A stretch of 64,000 nt of DNA from an uncultured Sphingomonas sp. (GCA_913777325.1 CAJYSA010000107.1:1-64000), one strand, 5' to 3'; counted from the first letter of the stretch, positions 17,410 through 27,804 are shown. Notes: generated by a model not told the origin, from the letters alone. Made by a program: numbers and translations.

Positions 17410-20214
17410 ATGCAACAGTTCACCAACCTGAAGCGGATGCGCGCCGCGGTGCTCGGCACCACGATGCTGGCGATGCTGGCCCCGGTGGCAGCCCGTGCCG
17501 AGGATGAGGGCGATCGCGACATCGTCGTCAACGGTCAACGGCTCAGCGCGCAAAAGGCGCTGGACGAGAAGAAGGCGGCGGTCTCGGTGATCGAGGTCAT
17601 CAGCGCCGACGACCTGGGCAAGATCCCCGACGCCACCGTCGCCGATGCCTTGGCGCGGGTGCCGGGGGTCAGCGTGATCGTCAATCAGGAGACCGGCGAA
17701 GGCCAATATGTCACGATCCGCGGCCTGTCGGGCACGTACAATGCCACGATGATCAACGGCATCCGCGTCGCGCAGACCGACACTGCCAGCCGCGACGTCT
17801 CGCTCAACCTGCTGCCGCCGAACGGCCTTGCCGAAATCCGCGTGACCAAGACGCTGACCCCGGATCAGGATGGCGATGCGATCGGCGGCACCATCGACTT
17901 CCGCACCCCCACCGCCTTCGACTTCAAGGACGCGCACGTGCTGCGCGGCTGGCTGAGCGGCGGGTTCAACAGCAACGCGCGCAGCGCTGGTGAGGATGCG
18001 GGCCTGTATCAGGCGCAATTCGATATTGGTCGGCGCTTCGCCGACGATCGCTTTGGGGTGTTCGCCTCGGTCAATTACGGCGTCACCCACGGCAACAGCC
18101 AGGAAACCGAGAACGACGGCGAGTGGGAGCCGCACATCTGGCGCAGGAACGCGACCGAGACGATCTCCCAGCAAAACATGCATCTGCCCGGCATCGATCT
18201 CGACTATCGGCGCTTCAAGCAGACGCGGTGGGGCGGGAACCTGTCGTTCGACTATCACGGTGAGACGACGCAGCTCTATCTGCGCGGCCAATACGCCCGC
18301 GCCGACAAGGCGGGCACCAACGACTACACCGACTATCGCAATCGCAAGAGCAAGCGCCTGACCCAGGTAAACCCTGAGGACACCAGCCTGCGCCAGCCCG
18401 AGGACATGATCACCGGCGTCGATGCGAAGCTGGGCAACGTCTACGGCTATAGCGTCCAGCAGATCGTCGACCGCGATGGCGACGGCAGGATCACCGATGC
18501 CGATCGCAATTCGAAGCAATATTGGTCGCTCAATGGCCGCTCCGGGGTCTGGGATCCAAAGGTGTTCCAGTTCGCCCGCACCTTCGAAACGCAAGACAAT
18601 CGCCAGCAGCTCGGCACCGTCCAGCTCGGCGGCAACAGCCAGTTCGATCGCCTGCGCCTGACCTACGATCTCAGCTACAGCTTCGGCGATCAGGTGTCGC
18701 CCGGCTCGTACAGCGTCGGCTATAATTGCGACGTCTGCACCTATCCGCTCAACGCCACCGGTATCGACTGGGTGTCGAACGACCCGCGCTTCCCGCACCC
18801 CAGCCTGCCGGCCTATGCGGTCAACGTGGAACACGATCCCTCGCTTCTGCCCTTCGACAGCGCGAGCCTCAGCCGCTGGAAGCAGACGGACGATCGCTGG
18901 GCGGGCAAGCTGGACGCGCGCTATGATCTTGGCGGGCTGATCGATCACGTGCGGGCGGGGGTGAAGTGGATGCGCTCGTCGCGCATTTATGATTCGACGC
19001 CGGTGTGGGACGGCGATTTTTCCGGCACGCCGCTGGACGGCAAGTCGCTGGCGGCGTCGGGGCTGATCCAGAAGACGGTGCCGAGCATCCTGCACCGCGA
19101 ATATTATTACGGCGCGGTGATGAGCCGGCAGGCGGTGGTCGCCGCGATCACCTCGGCGATCGCGGCGCAGCCCGGCAACCGGTCCGCCGGCGACGCGCTG
19201 CTGCGCGACGACAAACAGGGGCGCGAGACGATCTTCGCCGGCTACGCGCTGGCGAATGCGAAGCTGGGCGCGGTCGACATCGTCACCGGCGCGCGCGTCG
19301 AGCATCGCGACACGTTCAACCGCTTCTGGTCGCAGGACGGCGACACCGGCGGCTTCGCCACCACCACGCGCGGCTACACCGTGTTCCTGCCCAGCCTCAC
19401 CGCGAACTGGCGGCCCGATGACCGGCATGTCGTGCGCGGCGCGATCTGGACCGGCTATTCGCCGCCGGAATACAGCAATCTTTCCGGTGGTCAGTCGATC
19501 ACCCGCGATCCCGCCACGCGGGAAGTGCTGTCGATCAGCCGTGGCAACCCGGATCTGAAGGCGGCCCGCGCCACCAATCTCGACGTGTCGGCGGAATGGT
19601 ATCCGGATGCGGCCAGCATGCTGTCGGCCGCGGCCTTCTACAAGCACATCGACAATTTCATCTTCACCAACGGCAATCAGATCAACGCCGACACGCGGCA
19701 GGGCACGATCGAGGTGACCCAGCCGCAGAACGGAAAGACCGCGCAAATCTATGGCATGGAGGTCAACGTCATCAAGCAGTTGCAGGGGCTGGCCGCGCCG
19801 TTCGACGGCTTCGGGCTGGAGGGTAACCTGACGGTTCAGCACAGCAGCGCCGACAGCGGGCAGCCGTATCGCAACGGTGCGAAGATGCGCTTCGTCAATA
19901 CGCCGCACCTGTTGTACAATGCCGCGATCACGTATCAAAAATATGGCGTGCAGATGAAGCTGTCGTACAATTATCGCGGGAAGTATATCGAGGATCTTCG
20001 CGACAATGCCGTCGACAAATGGGTGCAGCACAATCGCAGCGTCGATTTCCACTCGCGCCTGTCGGTGACGGACCGGATCGCGATCGACTTCGATGTCGCC
20101 AATTTGCTCAACGACTGGCGCTATTACACCACGAAGGGGGACAATCCCAGCTACCAGAAGGATTATATGGAGCCGGGTCGCACGTTCATCCTGCGCACCA
20201 GCTTCATCTTCTGA
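17410..20214 (+). CDS. TonB-dependent receptor (Caulobacter/Xanthomonas type) of the phosphonate block
   Basis: Outer-membrane receptor of 934 residues. A signal peptide ends at PVAARA; next come DRDIVVNGQRLSAQKAL (TonB-box and plug start), DDLGKIPDATVADALARVPGV, and the plug motifs QYVTIRGLSGTYNATMINGI and DGDAIGGTIDFRT, which mark the TIGR01782 receptor class. The barrel ends in the aromatic C-terminus TFILRTSFIF expected for outer-membrane insertion. GAGGGGG lies just before the ATG at 17410. The operator-like site upstream and the GntR gene downstream tie it to the phosphonate operon. It would import the lipid- or glycan-derived ligand processed by the exported lipase. Specificity is inferred from context only. 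Confidence 0.93.
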   Translation: MQQFTNLKRMRAAVLGTTMLAMLAPVAARAEDEGDRDIVVNGQRLSAQKALDEKKAAVSVIEVISADDLGKIPDATVADALARVPGVSVIVNQETGEGQYVTIRGLSGTYNATMINGIRVAQTDTASRDVSLNLLPPNGLAEIRVTKTLTPDQDGDAIGGTIDFRTPTAFDFKDAHVLRGWLSGGFNSNARSAGEDAGLYQAQFDIGRRFADDRFGVFASVNYGVTHGNSQETENDGEWEPHIWRRNATETISQQNMHLPGIDLDYRRFKQTRWGGNLSFDYHGETTQLYLRGQYARADKAGTNDYTDYRNRKSKRLTQVNPEDTSLRQPEDMITGVDAKLGNVYGYSVQQIVDRDGDGRITDADRNSKQYWSLNGRSGVWDPKVFQFARTFETQDNRQQLGTVQLGGNSQFDRLRLTYDLSYSFGDQVSPGSYSVGYNCDVCTYPLNATGIDWVSNDPRFPHPSLPAYAVNVEHDPSLLPFDSASLSRWKQTDDRWAGKLDARYDLGGLIDHVRAGVKWMRSSRIYDSTPVWDGDFSGTPLDGKSLAASGLIQKTVPSILHREYYYGAVMSRQAVVAAITSAIAAQPGNRSAGDALLRDDKQGRETIFAGYALANAKLGAVDIVTGARVEHRDTFNRFWSQDGDTGGFATTTRGYTVFLPSLTANWRPDDRHVVRGAIWTGYSPPEYSNLSGGQSITRDPATREVLSISRGNPDLKAARATNLDVSAEWYPDAASMLSAAAFYKHIDNFIFTNGNQINADTRQGTIEVTQPQNGKTAQIYGMEVNVIKQLQGLAAPFDGFGLEGNLTVQHSSADSGQPYRNGAKMRFVNTPHLLYNAAITYQKYGVQMKLSYNYRGKYIEDLRDNAVDKWVQHNRSVDFHSRLSVTDRIAIDFDVANLLNDWRYYTTKGDNPSYQKDYMEPGRTFILRTSFIF

Positions 20215-20223
20215 GCCGGGCGG

Positions 20224-20254
20224 GGCGGGGTTGACGCCGCGGCGACACCCCGCC
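20224..20254 (+). terminator. GC-rich hairpin after the TonB receptor gene
   Basis: GGCGGGGT and ACCCCGCC form a perfect 8-bp stem around a 15-base loop that contains a further GCCGCGGC palindrome. It starts ten bases after the receptor stop codon and ends 38 bases before the GntR gene. There is no T-run, so it may be a weak terminator or an mRNA 3' stabiliser. Confidence 0.4.
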
Positions 20255-20292
20255 TAGCACGCGCGACCGCCCTCGCTGGGACCAGATCGTCG

Positions 20293-21048
20293 ATGCCGTC
20301 GGGACTTACGTTGCTGGGAATGGCGCGCAGCGAGGACGATCGCCCGCAATATCTGGCGCTGCGCGATCAGATCGCCAGCGCGATCGAACTGGGGAAGCTC
20401 GCCGCCGGCGCGCGGCTGCCCTCCGAACGACAGCTTCAAACCGATACCGGCACCGCGCGCGGCACGATCCGCGAGGCTCTGTCGCAATTGGAGGCCGAGG
20501 GGCTGATCTACCGCCGCGATCGCAGCGGCTGGTACGTGTCGCCGCCGCCGGTCACCTATGACCCGACCCGCTGGACCGGCTTCATGGCCTATGTCGTCGA
20601 GCAGCATCGCGTGCCCGGCACGCAGGCGCTCTCGATCGAGGGCGTGGCGGCGCCTTCGGGGGTCGCCGACATCTTCCGCGTCGCCCCCGGCACACCGCTC
20701 CACCTCGTCACCCGCCGCCGCTCGATCGACGGGCGCGCGGTGCTGATCGAGCGGATCATGGTCGATCCCGCGCTGGCGCCCGGGCTGGAGCGGCACGATC
20801 TGAACGGCTCGCTCACCCGTATCCTGGGCAGCGAATACGGGCTGCAGGTGGCCCGCAACCGCGTCGACATGCGCCCCTGCGCGCTGACCACCACGATCGC
20901 CGAGTTGCTGGGGGTGAAGCCGGGCACCCCCGGGCTGCTGGTGGTCCGCACCAGCCTCGCGGCGGACGGGCGCGTCGTGGAATACGACCACGAATATTGG
21001 CGCCACGACGCGATCCGCGTCCACATCGACCTCGACATCCGCGCCTGA
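20293..21048 (+). CDS. GntR-family regulator of the HutC/UTRA (PhnF-like) subfamily
   Basis: Regulator of 251 residues. Residues about 20 to 85 are a GntR winged helix (LRDQIASAIELGKLAAGARLPSERQL-type start, TARGTIREALSQLEAEGLIYR). The C-terminal half is a UTRA ligand-binding domain with TRRRSIDGRAVLIERIMVD and the closing VEYDHEYWRHDAIRVHIDL. This subfamily includes PhnF, NagR and HutC, which bind sugar phosphates, phosphonate-related ligands or urocanate. It follows the TonB receptor and is the natural candidate to bind the two TGGTATAGTCCA-type sites. The start at 20293 lacks a strong ribosome site; an ATG at 20320 is the alternative. Confidence 0.9.
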   Translation: MPSGLTLLGMARSEDDRPQYLALRDQIASAIELGKLAAGARLPSERQLQTDTGTARGTIREALSQLEAEGLIYRRDRSGWYVSPPPVTYDPTRWTGFMAYVVEQHRVPGTQALSIEGVAAPSGVADIFRVAPGTPLHLVTRRRSIDGRAVLIERIMVDPALAPGLERHDLNGSLTRILGSEYGLQVARNRVDMRPCALTTTIAELLGVKPGTPGLLVVRTSLAADGRVVEYDHEYWRHDAIRVHIDLDIRA

Positions 21049-21058
21049 CCCGTAGGGC

Positions 21059-21148
21059 TGGCGGAAGAGGTGGGATTCGAACCCACGGAGAGCTTGCACC
21101 CTCGCCGGTTTTCAAGACCGGTTCCTTAAACCACTCGGACACTCTTCC
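21059..21148 (-). tRNA. tRNA-Ser (anticodon UGA)
   Basis: Reads on the minus strand from GGAAGAG to CTCTTCC-G-CCA, giving a 7-bp acceptor stem with the CCA end encoded. The anticodon stem CCGGT/ACCGG encloses CTTGAAA, so the anticodon is TGA (UGA). A long variable arm (GCGAGGGTGCAAGCTCTC) and the GGTTCGAATCC T-loop are as expected for a class II serine tRNA. It is convergent with the GntR gene. Confidence 0.97.
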
Positions 21149-21280
21149 TCGCGCGGGTGTCGCCTATGGCAGAGGCACTCCGCGCTGTTCAAGCCCCCGC
21201 ATGTGCTGCGGCCACCCGTGCATCCTCGGCGATGACTGGCGGTTCCGCCACCGCGCCGGCTGTGCCAGAACCGGCGGATC

Positions 21281-22375
<1,095 letters not shown>

Positions 22376-22449
22376 CGGCGGGTGACGCGGGCGCCGGCGC
22401 CCGCTATGGCACCGGCCATGTCTTCTCCTGCCTCGACACGGAACCCTGA

Positions 22450-23625
22450 ATGACCAAGCTGCTGACCGTCCTCGCGCTCCCCGCCGCCGTCGTCGCGCTG
22501 GCGGTGCCCGCCGTCGCCGCCGCGCCGCAGTTCGACACGCCCGCCCCGGTCGCGTTCATGGAGGATGTGTCGACCGGCGCGGTGCTGTTCGCGCGCGACG
22601 CCGATCGCCGCATGCCCCCGGCGTCGATGGCGAAGATGATGACGGTCTACACCGCGTTCCAGATGATCGCGCATGGCGATCTGAAGCTGGACACCGAGTT
22701 CGAGGTGCGGCCGGAAACCTGGGCGAAGTGGCACGGGCCGCAGGCGGGCTCGACGATGTTCCTGTCGTCGGGGGAGCGCGTGTCGGTCGCCAACCTGCTC
22801 TACGGGATCGTCACGCTGTCGGGCAACGACGCGTGCGTCGTGTTGGCCGAGGGGATTTCGGGCACCGAACAGGCGTTCGTCGAGCGGATGAACGAGGATG
22901 CGGCGAAGCTGGGGCTGAAGAACAGCCACTTCGGCACCTCGAACGGCTGGCCTGACGGTGGCGTGACCTATGTCACCGCGCGCGATCTCGCCACGCTGGC
23001 GGCGGCGACGATCCAGCAGCATCCCAAGCTCTACAAGCAATTCTATTCGCGCCGCGATTTCACCTGGGGCAAGACGATGGGCGCCGGCCAGGCGATCACC
23101 CAGGCGAACCGCGATCCGCTGCTCGGCCGCGTCGCGGGCGCCGACGGACTGAAGACCGGGCATACCGAGGAGGCCGGCTATGGCTTCACGGGATCGGCGG
23201 AGCAGAACGGTCGCCGTCTCGTGATGGTCCTCGCCGGGCTGACCAGCTTCAACCAGCGCGCCAGCGAGTCGGTGCGCTTCATGGAATGGGGCTTTCGCGC
23301 GTGGCAGGCCAAGCCGGTGGTGAAGGCTGGCAAGCAGGTCGGCACCGCCGCGGTGCAGATGGGAAACGCGGGCGAGGTGACGCTGGTCGCGCCCAAGGAT
23401 CTCGCCGTCACCATCCCCTCGGGCAGCCGCCCGCAGCTCGCCGCCAAGATCGTCTATGACGGGCCGATCAAGGCGCCGATCAAGCAGGGCGCGCATATCG
23501 CCGATCTCGTCGTGTCCTCACCCGGACTGCCGGAACAGCGGATGCCGCTGGTCGCCGGCGCCGACGTGGGCGAGGCGGGCTTCTTCGGTCGCGCCTGGCA
23601 CGGGCTGACCGGGCTGTTCGGCTGA
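22450..23625 (+). CDS. D-alanyl-D-alanine carboxypeptidase (PBP5/DacC-like)
   Basis: Periplasmic low-molecular-weight penicillin-binding protein of 391 residues that trims terminal D-Ala from peptidoglycan stem peptides. A signal peptide ends near AVAAA. The three active-site motifs are PASMAKMM (Ser-x-x-Lys), LSGNDAC (Ser-Gly-Asn) and LKTGHTEEAGYG (Lys-Thr-Gly). A C-terminal PBP5-type beta domain follows from about residue 280, and the closing hydrophobic and aromatic AGFFGRAWHGLTGLFG may act as an amphipathic membrane anchor. The start at 22450 gives the complete signal peptide. It is followed after 14 bp by tmk, so it probably heads the tmk-holB-metG string or is read through into it. Confidence 0.93.
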   Translation: MTKLLTVLALPAAVVALAVPAVAAAPQFDTPAPVAFMEDVSTGAVLFARDADRRMPPASMAKMMTVYTAFQMIAHGDLKLDTEFEVRPETWAKWHGPQAGSTMFLSSGERVSVANLLYGIVTLSGNDACVVLAEGISGTEQAFVERMNEDAAKLGLKNSHFGTSNGWPDGGVTYVTARDLATLAAATIQQHPKLYKQFYSRRDFTWGKTMGAGQAITQANRDPLLGRVAGADGLKTGHTEEAGYGFTGSAEQNGRRLVMVLAGLTSFNQRASESVRFMEWGFRAWQAKPVVKAGKQVGTAAVQMGNAGEVTLVAPKDLAVTIPSGSRPQLAAKIVYDGPIKAPIKQGAHIADLVVSSPGLPEQRMPLVAGADVGEAGFFGRAWHGLTGLFG

Positions 23626-23639
23626 TCGGCGCCACGCGG

Positions 23640-24269
23640 ATGAACGCGGGGCGGTTCCTCAGCCTCGAAGGCGGGGAGGGCGCGGGCAAGTCGACGCAGG
23701 CGCGCGCCCTCGCCGCCGCGCTGGAAGCGCGTGGGCTGGAGACGGTCGTCACCCGCGAACCCGGCGGCAGCGAGGGGGCGGAGGCGATCCGCGCGTTGTT
23801 GATGCAGGGGGATGCCGGGCGCTGGAGCGCGCGGACCGAGGCGTTGCTGTTCGCGGCCGCGCGCGCCGATCACGTCGAGCGCGTCATCCGGCCCGCGCTC
23901 GCCGCCGGGCGTTGGGTGATCTGCGACCGCTATCTCGATTCCAGCCGCGCCTATCAGGGCAGCGCCGGGCAGGTCGAGGATGCCGCGATCCTCGCGCTCC
24001 ACGCCTTCGGTGCCGAGGGGCTGCTCCCCGACCGCACTTTCCTGCTCGCCTTGCCGGCGGACATTGGTGCAGCGCGCGCGGCGGGGCGCGACGGGCAGGC
24101 CGCCGATCGCTTCGCCGCGCGGGACACCGGGTTCCACGCCGCGGTCGCCGCCGCGTTCGACGGGTTCGCCGCGCGGGAGCCGGCGCGCTTCCGCCGCATT
24201 GACGCCACCCAGCCGCCCGCCACGGTCACGCAGGCGATGCTCGACGCGCTGGCGGACTGGCTGCCATGA
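23640..24269 (+). CDS. tmk: Thymidylate kinase
   Basis: Phosphorylates dTMP to dTDP in the cytoplasm. The 209-residue product has the P-loop LEGGEGAGKSTQ near the N-terminus, the DRYLDSSRAYQG motif with the dTMP-binding Asp-Arg, and the LID segment AGRDGQAADRF. The length is typical of bacterial Tmk. ATG 23640 is the only start before the P-loop with space for a ribosome site. Its stop overlaps the holB start as ATGA, the classical tmk-holB gene order of alphaproteobacteria. Confidence 0.97.
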   Translation: MNAGRFLSLEGGEGAGKSTQARALAAALEARGLETVVTREPGGSEGAEAIRALLMQGDAGRWSARTEALLFAAARADHVERVIRPALAAGRWVICDRYLDSSRAYQGSAGQVEDAAILALHAFGAEGLLPDRTFLLALPADIGAARAAGRDGQAADRFAARDTGFHAAVAAAFDGFAAREPARFRRIDATQPPATVTQAMLDALADWLP

Positions 24270-25246
24270 CCGCGGTGCGCGGTCACCGTGCCGCGATCGA
24301 CGCCTTTCTCGCCGCCAGCACCGGCGGCGCGCTGCACCACGCCTGGTTGCTCGCGGGGCCGCTCGGCGTCGGCAAGGCGTCCTTCGCGGAGGCCGCCGCG
24401 CTTCGCCTGCTCGCGGATGCGATGACGCCCGGCACACTGCCGCCGGGGCTGGCCGTGCCCGAGGATCATCCGGCGGCACGCCTGGCGGCCGCTGGCTCGC
24501 ACCCGGACCTGCGCGTGCTCCGCCGCTTGCCCAAGAAGGACAAGGAGGACGAACTGGCGCGGTCGATCACCGTCGATCAGATCCGCAGCCTGGGGCCGTT
24601 CCTCGGCACGATGCCGTCGCTGTCGCCGCGTCGCGTGATCGTGATCGATGCCGCCGACGACCTCGAACGGCCGGGCGCCTCGAACGCGCTGTTGAAGAGC
24701 CTGGAGGAGCCACCCGCCGGCACCGTCTTCCTGCTGGTCAGCCACGCGCCCGGGCGGCTGTTGCCGACGATCCGGTCCCGCTGTCGTCTGTTGCGCTTCG
24801 ATCCGCTGGGGGATGAGGACATGGCGGCGGTGCTCGCGCGTGCCTTGCCCGATGCCGATGCCGACGAACGTGCCGCGCTGGTCCGGATCGGGGAGGGGGC
24901 GCCGGGCCGCGCGATCGGCTATGCCGGGCTGGATCTCGGCGCGATCGATCAGGCGGTGGAGGCGATCGCGCGCGACGGCGATCCGCGGCTGGAACGTCGC
25001 GCCGCATTGGCCCGCGCGCTGTCGCCGAAGGCGGCGCAGCCTCGCTACGAGGCGTTCCTCGATCGCGTGCCGACCGTTATCGCGCGGCTCACCGCGCTGC
25101 GGTTCGGCGCCGATCTGCGCATCGCGCTCGACGCCTATGACGAGGCACGCGCCGTCACCGGCGCCGCGCGCAGCCTGTCGCTGGACGCGCAGGGCACGGT
25201 CTACGAACTCGCGGGTATCGTCGCCCGGCTGGCGGCAAGTCGCTAG
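24266..25246 (+). CDS. holB: DNA polymerase III delta' subunit
   Basis: Clamp-loader subunit of 326 residues. The N-terminal AAA+ fold has LLAGPLGVGKASFA as a P-loop-like element, VIVIDAADDLERPGASNALLKSLEEPP as the Walker B and sensor-1 region, and LLVSHAPGRLLPTIRSRCR as the SRC-type motif, here RSRCR. These are diagnostic of HolB/DnaX-like proteins. The zinc-finger cysteines of the E. coli protein are not seen. Start overlaps tmk by 4 bp, implying coupled translation. It is followed by a 231-bp spacer with REP-like repeats before metG. Confidence 0.95.
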   Translation: MTAVRGHRAAIDAFLAASTGGALHHAWLLAGPLGVGKASFAEAAALRLLADAMTPGTLPPGLAVPEDHPAARLAAAGSHPDLRVLRRLPKKDKEDELARSITVDQIRSLGPFLGTMPSLSPRRVIVIDAADDLERPGASNALLKSLEEPPAGTVFLLVSHAPGRLLPTIRSRCRLLRFDPLGDEDMAAVLARALPDADADERAALVRIGEGAPGRAIGYAGLDLGAIDQAVEAIARDGDPRLERRAALARALSPKAAQPRYEAFLDRVPTVIARLTALRFGADLRIALDAYDEARAVTGAARSLSLDAQGTVYELAGIVARLAASR

Positions 25247-25261
25247 ATCACATCGAAAGCC

Positions 25262-25404
25262 GTTCGTGCTGAGCCTGTCGAAGCATTAGTGCCGATCCTG
25301 TCGAAGCACATGCGATCAGACACGACGTCGTCATTGCGAGCGTAGCGAAGCAATCCACAGCCGGACCAGAACGCCCTGGGCTGCTTCGCTGCGCTCGCAA
25401 CGAC
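25262..25404. repeat. REP-like palindromic repeats between holB and metG
   Basis: Two kinds of short extragenic repeat. The first has two copies of CCTGTCGAAGCA (within GTGCTGAGCCTGTCGAAGCA and GATCCTGTCGAAGCA) at about 25266-25310. The second is an inverted pair, CATTGCGAGCGTAGCGAAGC at about 25332 and GCTTCGCTGCGCTCGCAACG at about 25382, which can fold into a long hairpin. Both motif types are common in sphingomonad intergenic DNA to my knowledge. No protein is plausible here. Confidence 0.7.
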
Positions 25405-25477
25405 CACGTGACGAACCCCGCCGGCACACCACCACCGCCTGCTTGTTCTGCTTCCAATGAAACCCTAGGACGGCGCC

Positions 25478-27028
25478 ATGGGCGACCCCTTCTATATCAC
25501 CACCGCGATCAGCTACCCCAATGGCCGTCCGCATATCGGCCATGCCTATGAAGCGATCGCCGCCGATGCGATCGCGCGCTTTCAGCGGCAGGCCGGGCGC
25601 GATGTCCGCTTCCAAACCGGCACCGACGAACACGGGCTGAAAATGGTGCAGACCGCGCGCGACAAGGGCGTAGAGGTGCGGGCCTTGGCCGACGAAATGT
25701 CCGGGCATTTCCGTGCGATGTGCGACGCGCTGAACATCAGCTATGATCGTTTCATCCGCACCACGGATGACGATCATCATCGCGCCAGCCAGGCGATCTG
25801 GCAGGCGATGGCCGATGCCGGTGACCTGTACCTCGACCGGTACGAGGGCTGGTACTCGGTGCGCGACGAGGCGTTCTATGACGAGAAGGAACTGGTCGAC
25901 GGGGAAGGGGGGGCGAAGCTCTCTCCGCAGGGAACGCCCGTTACCTGGACCGCCGAGGAGACGTGGTTCTTCCGCCTGTCCAAGTACCAGCAGCCTCTGC
26001 TCGACTTCTACGCCGCCAACCCCGATTTCATCCGCCCGGAATCGCGCCGGAACGAGATCCTGCGCTTCGTCGAGGGCGGGCTGTCCGACCTGTCGGTGTC
26101 GCGCACCAGCTTCGATTGGGGCGTGGCGGTGCCGGGCAGTCCGGGGCACGTCATGTACGTGTGGGTCGATGCGCTCACCAATTATCTCACCGGCGCGGGC
26201 TATCCGGACGGTCCGATGCCGCACTGGCCCGCCGATCTGCACCTGATCGGCAAGGACATCGTGCGGTTCCATGCGGTCTACTGGCCGGCGTTCCTGCTGT
26301 CGGCGGGGATCGCGCTGCCCAAAACGGTCTTCGGGCACGGCTTTCTGCTGCACCGTGGTGAGAAGATGTCGAAGAGCCTCGGGAACGTGGTCGATCCGCT
26401 TGATCTGGCGAATGCGTTCGGGGTCGACGGCCTGCGCTACTTCCTGTTGCGGGAGGTCAGCTTCGGACAGGACGGCAGCTATGCCGCCGATGCGATCGTC
26501 ACTCGCGTCAATGCCGAGCTCGCCAACGCCTTCGGCAACCTGGCGCAGCGGACCTTGTCGTTCATCGCCAAGAACCTCGGCGGCGCGTTGCCCGACGCGG
26601 GTCGCGCCGAGGAGGCGGATGGCCAGTTGATCGAGGAGGTCGTAGTCGCCTGCGCGGGCTTCAAGGCGGCGTTCGGCGACCTGCTGCTAAGCCAGGGGAT
26701 CGAGGCGTGGATGCGCGGCGTCTTCGCGTGCAACCAGTATATCGACGCGCAGGCACCATGGGCGCTGCGCAAGACCGATCCGGAGCGGATGCACGCCGTG
26801 CTGGGCACGCTGGTCCGCGCGATCCGGATGCTCGCGATCACGATCCTGCCGGTCGTGCCGAACGGGGCGGGGCGCATCCTCGATCTGTTGGGCGCCGACG
26901 CGCGCGATCACGCCGCGATCGATGACGACGGCTGGTACCGTCGTCAGGTCGAGGGCGGTTTTATGCTTGCCACCCCGGCGCCGGCCTTTCCACGGCTTGA
27001 GATGCCGGCCGACGTGGAGCCGGCGTGA
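25478..27028 (+). CDS. metG: Methionyl-tRNA synthetase
   Basis: Class I aminoacyl-tRNA synthetase of 516 residues that charges tRNA-Met. It has the HIGH motif as PNGRPHIGHAYEA near the N-terminus and the KMSKS motif as GEKMSKSLGNVVDP in the middle, followed by the anticodon-binding helical domain. The zinc-knuckle cysteines of the long MetG form are absent and there is no C-terminal EMAP-like dimerisation domain, so it is the shorter type usual in alphaproteobacteria. ATG 25478 begins just before the Rossmann fold. The stop TGA shares a base with the tatD ATG. Confidence 0.97.
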   Translation: MGDPFYITTAISYPNGRPHIGHAYEAIAADAIARFQRQAGRDVRFQTGTDEHGLKMVQTARDKGVEVRALADEMSGHFRAMCDALNISYDRFIRTTDDDHHRASQAIWQAMADAGDLYLDRYEGWYSVRDEAFYDEKELVDGEGGAKLSPQGTPVTWTAEETWFFRLSKYQQPLLDFYAANPDFIRPESRRNEILRFVEGGLSDLSVSRTSFDWGVAVPGSPGHVMYVWVDALTNYLTGAGYPDGPMPHWPADLHLIGKDIVRFHAVYWPAFLLSAGIALPKTVFGHGFLLHRGEKMSKSLGNVVDPLDLANAFGVDGLRYFLLREVSFGQDGSYAADAIVTRVNAELANAFGNLAQRTLSFIAKNLGGALPDAGRAEEADGQLIEEVVVACAGFKAAFGDLLLSQGIEAWMRGVFACNQYIDAQAPWALRKTDPERMHAVLGTLVRAIRMLAITILPVVPNGAGRILDLLGADARDHAAIDDDGWYRRQVEGGFMLATPAPAFPRLEMPADVEPA

Positions 27029-27804
27029 TGCTAGTCGACAGTCACTGTCACCTGAATTACAAGGGGTTGGCCGAGCAACAGCAGACCGTCCTCGAACGGG
27101 CGCGGGCGCGGGGTGTCACCGCGATGCTCAACATCGCCACGCGCGAGAGCGAGTGGGACGACGTGCTCGCCACTGCCGAGCGTGAGCCGGACGTCTGGGC
27201 GACGGTCGGCATCCATCCGCATGAGGCCGATCAGCATCCGCACGTCGACACCGCGAAACTGGTTGCCCGGGCGCGACATTCCCGCGTCGTCGGCATCGGC
27301 GAAAGCGGCCTCGACTATCATTACGATCATTCCGATCGCGCGCGGCAACAGGACAGCTTCCGCGCGCACATCGCCGCCGCGCGGACGGCTGGCCTGCCGA
27401 TCGTCGTCCACACCCGCGACGCGGAGGACGATACGATCGGGATCATGCGCGAGGAGATGGAGCAGGGTGCCTATACCGGGGTGATCCATTGCTTCACCGC
27501 GAGCGGTGATTTCGCCGACAAGGCGTTACACCTCGGGCTTTTCATCTCTATTTCCGGCATCGTCACGTTCCGCAACGCCACCGATCTGCAAAAAACCGCC
27601 GCCAGATTGCCCCGCGAACGCCTCTTGATCGAAACCGACGCGCCATTTCTCGCGCCCGTTCCGCACCGGGGAAAGACCGGGGAGCCGGCGTTCGTCGCGG
27701 ATACCGCGGCGTTCCTGGCGCAACTGCGTGGTGAGGAAGTCGAGGAATTACAGCAATATACCGCCGATAACTTTCATCGGCTCTTCGATCGGACGCGTGG
27801 CTGA
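27028..27804 (+). CDS. tatD: TatD-family metal-dependent DNase/hydrolase
   Basis: TIM-barrel metal hydrolase of 258 residues. It shows VDSHCHLNY (first two His ligands), the conserved GESGLDYHYDHS segment with the Glu, HTRDAEDD, GVIHCFTASGDFA, and the LIETDAPFLAP signature with the closing Asp. TatD proteins act as 3'-5' DNases in DNA quality control; substrate here is not proven. Start and stop both form TGATG overlaps with metG upstream and the MBL hydrolase downstream, an order (metG-tatD-MBL) typical of this lineage. Confidence 0.95.
   Translation: MLVDSHCHLNYKGLAEQQQTVLERARARGVTAMLNIATRESEWDDVLATAEREPDVWATVGIHPHEADQHPHVDTAKLVARARHSRVVGIGESGLDYHYDHSDRARQQDSFRAHIAAARTAGLPIVVHTRDAEDDTIGIMREEMEQGAYTGVIHCFTASGDFADKALHLGLFISISGIVTFRNATDLQKTAARLPRERLLIETDAPFLAPVPHRGKTGEPAFVADTAAFLAQLRGEEVEELQQYTADNFHRLFDRTRG

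Noticed and set aside
17311..20052. Very long antisense frame (913 codons) opposite the TonB receptor gene
   Set aside because: It is a GC-driven shadow. Its translation has no motif, while the opposite strand is a complete receptor with signal peptide, plug and barrel end.
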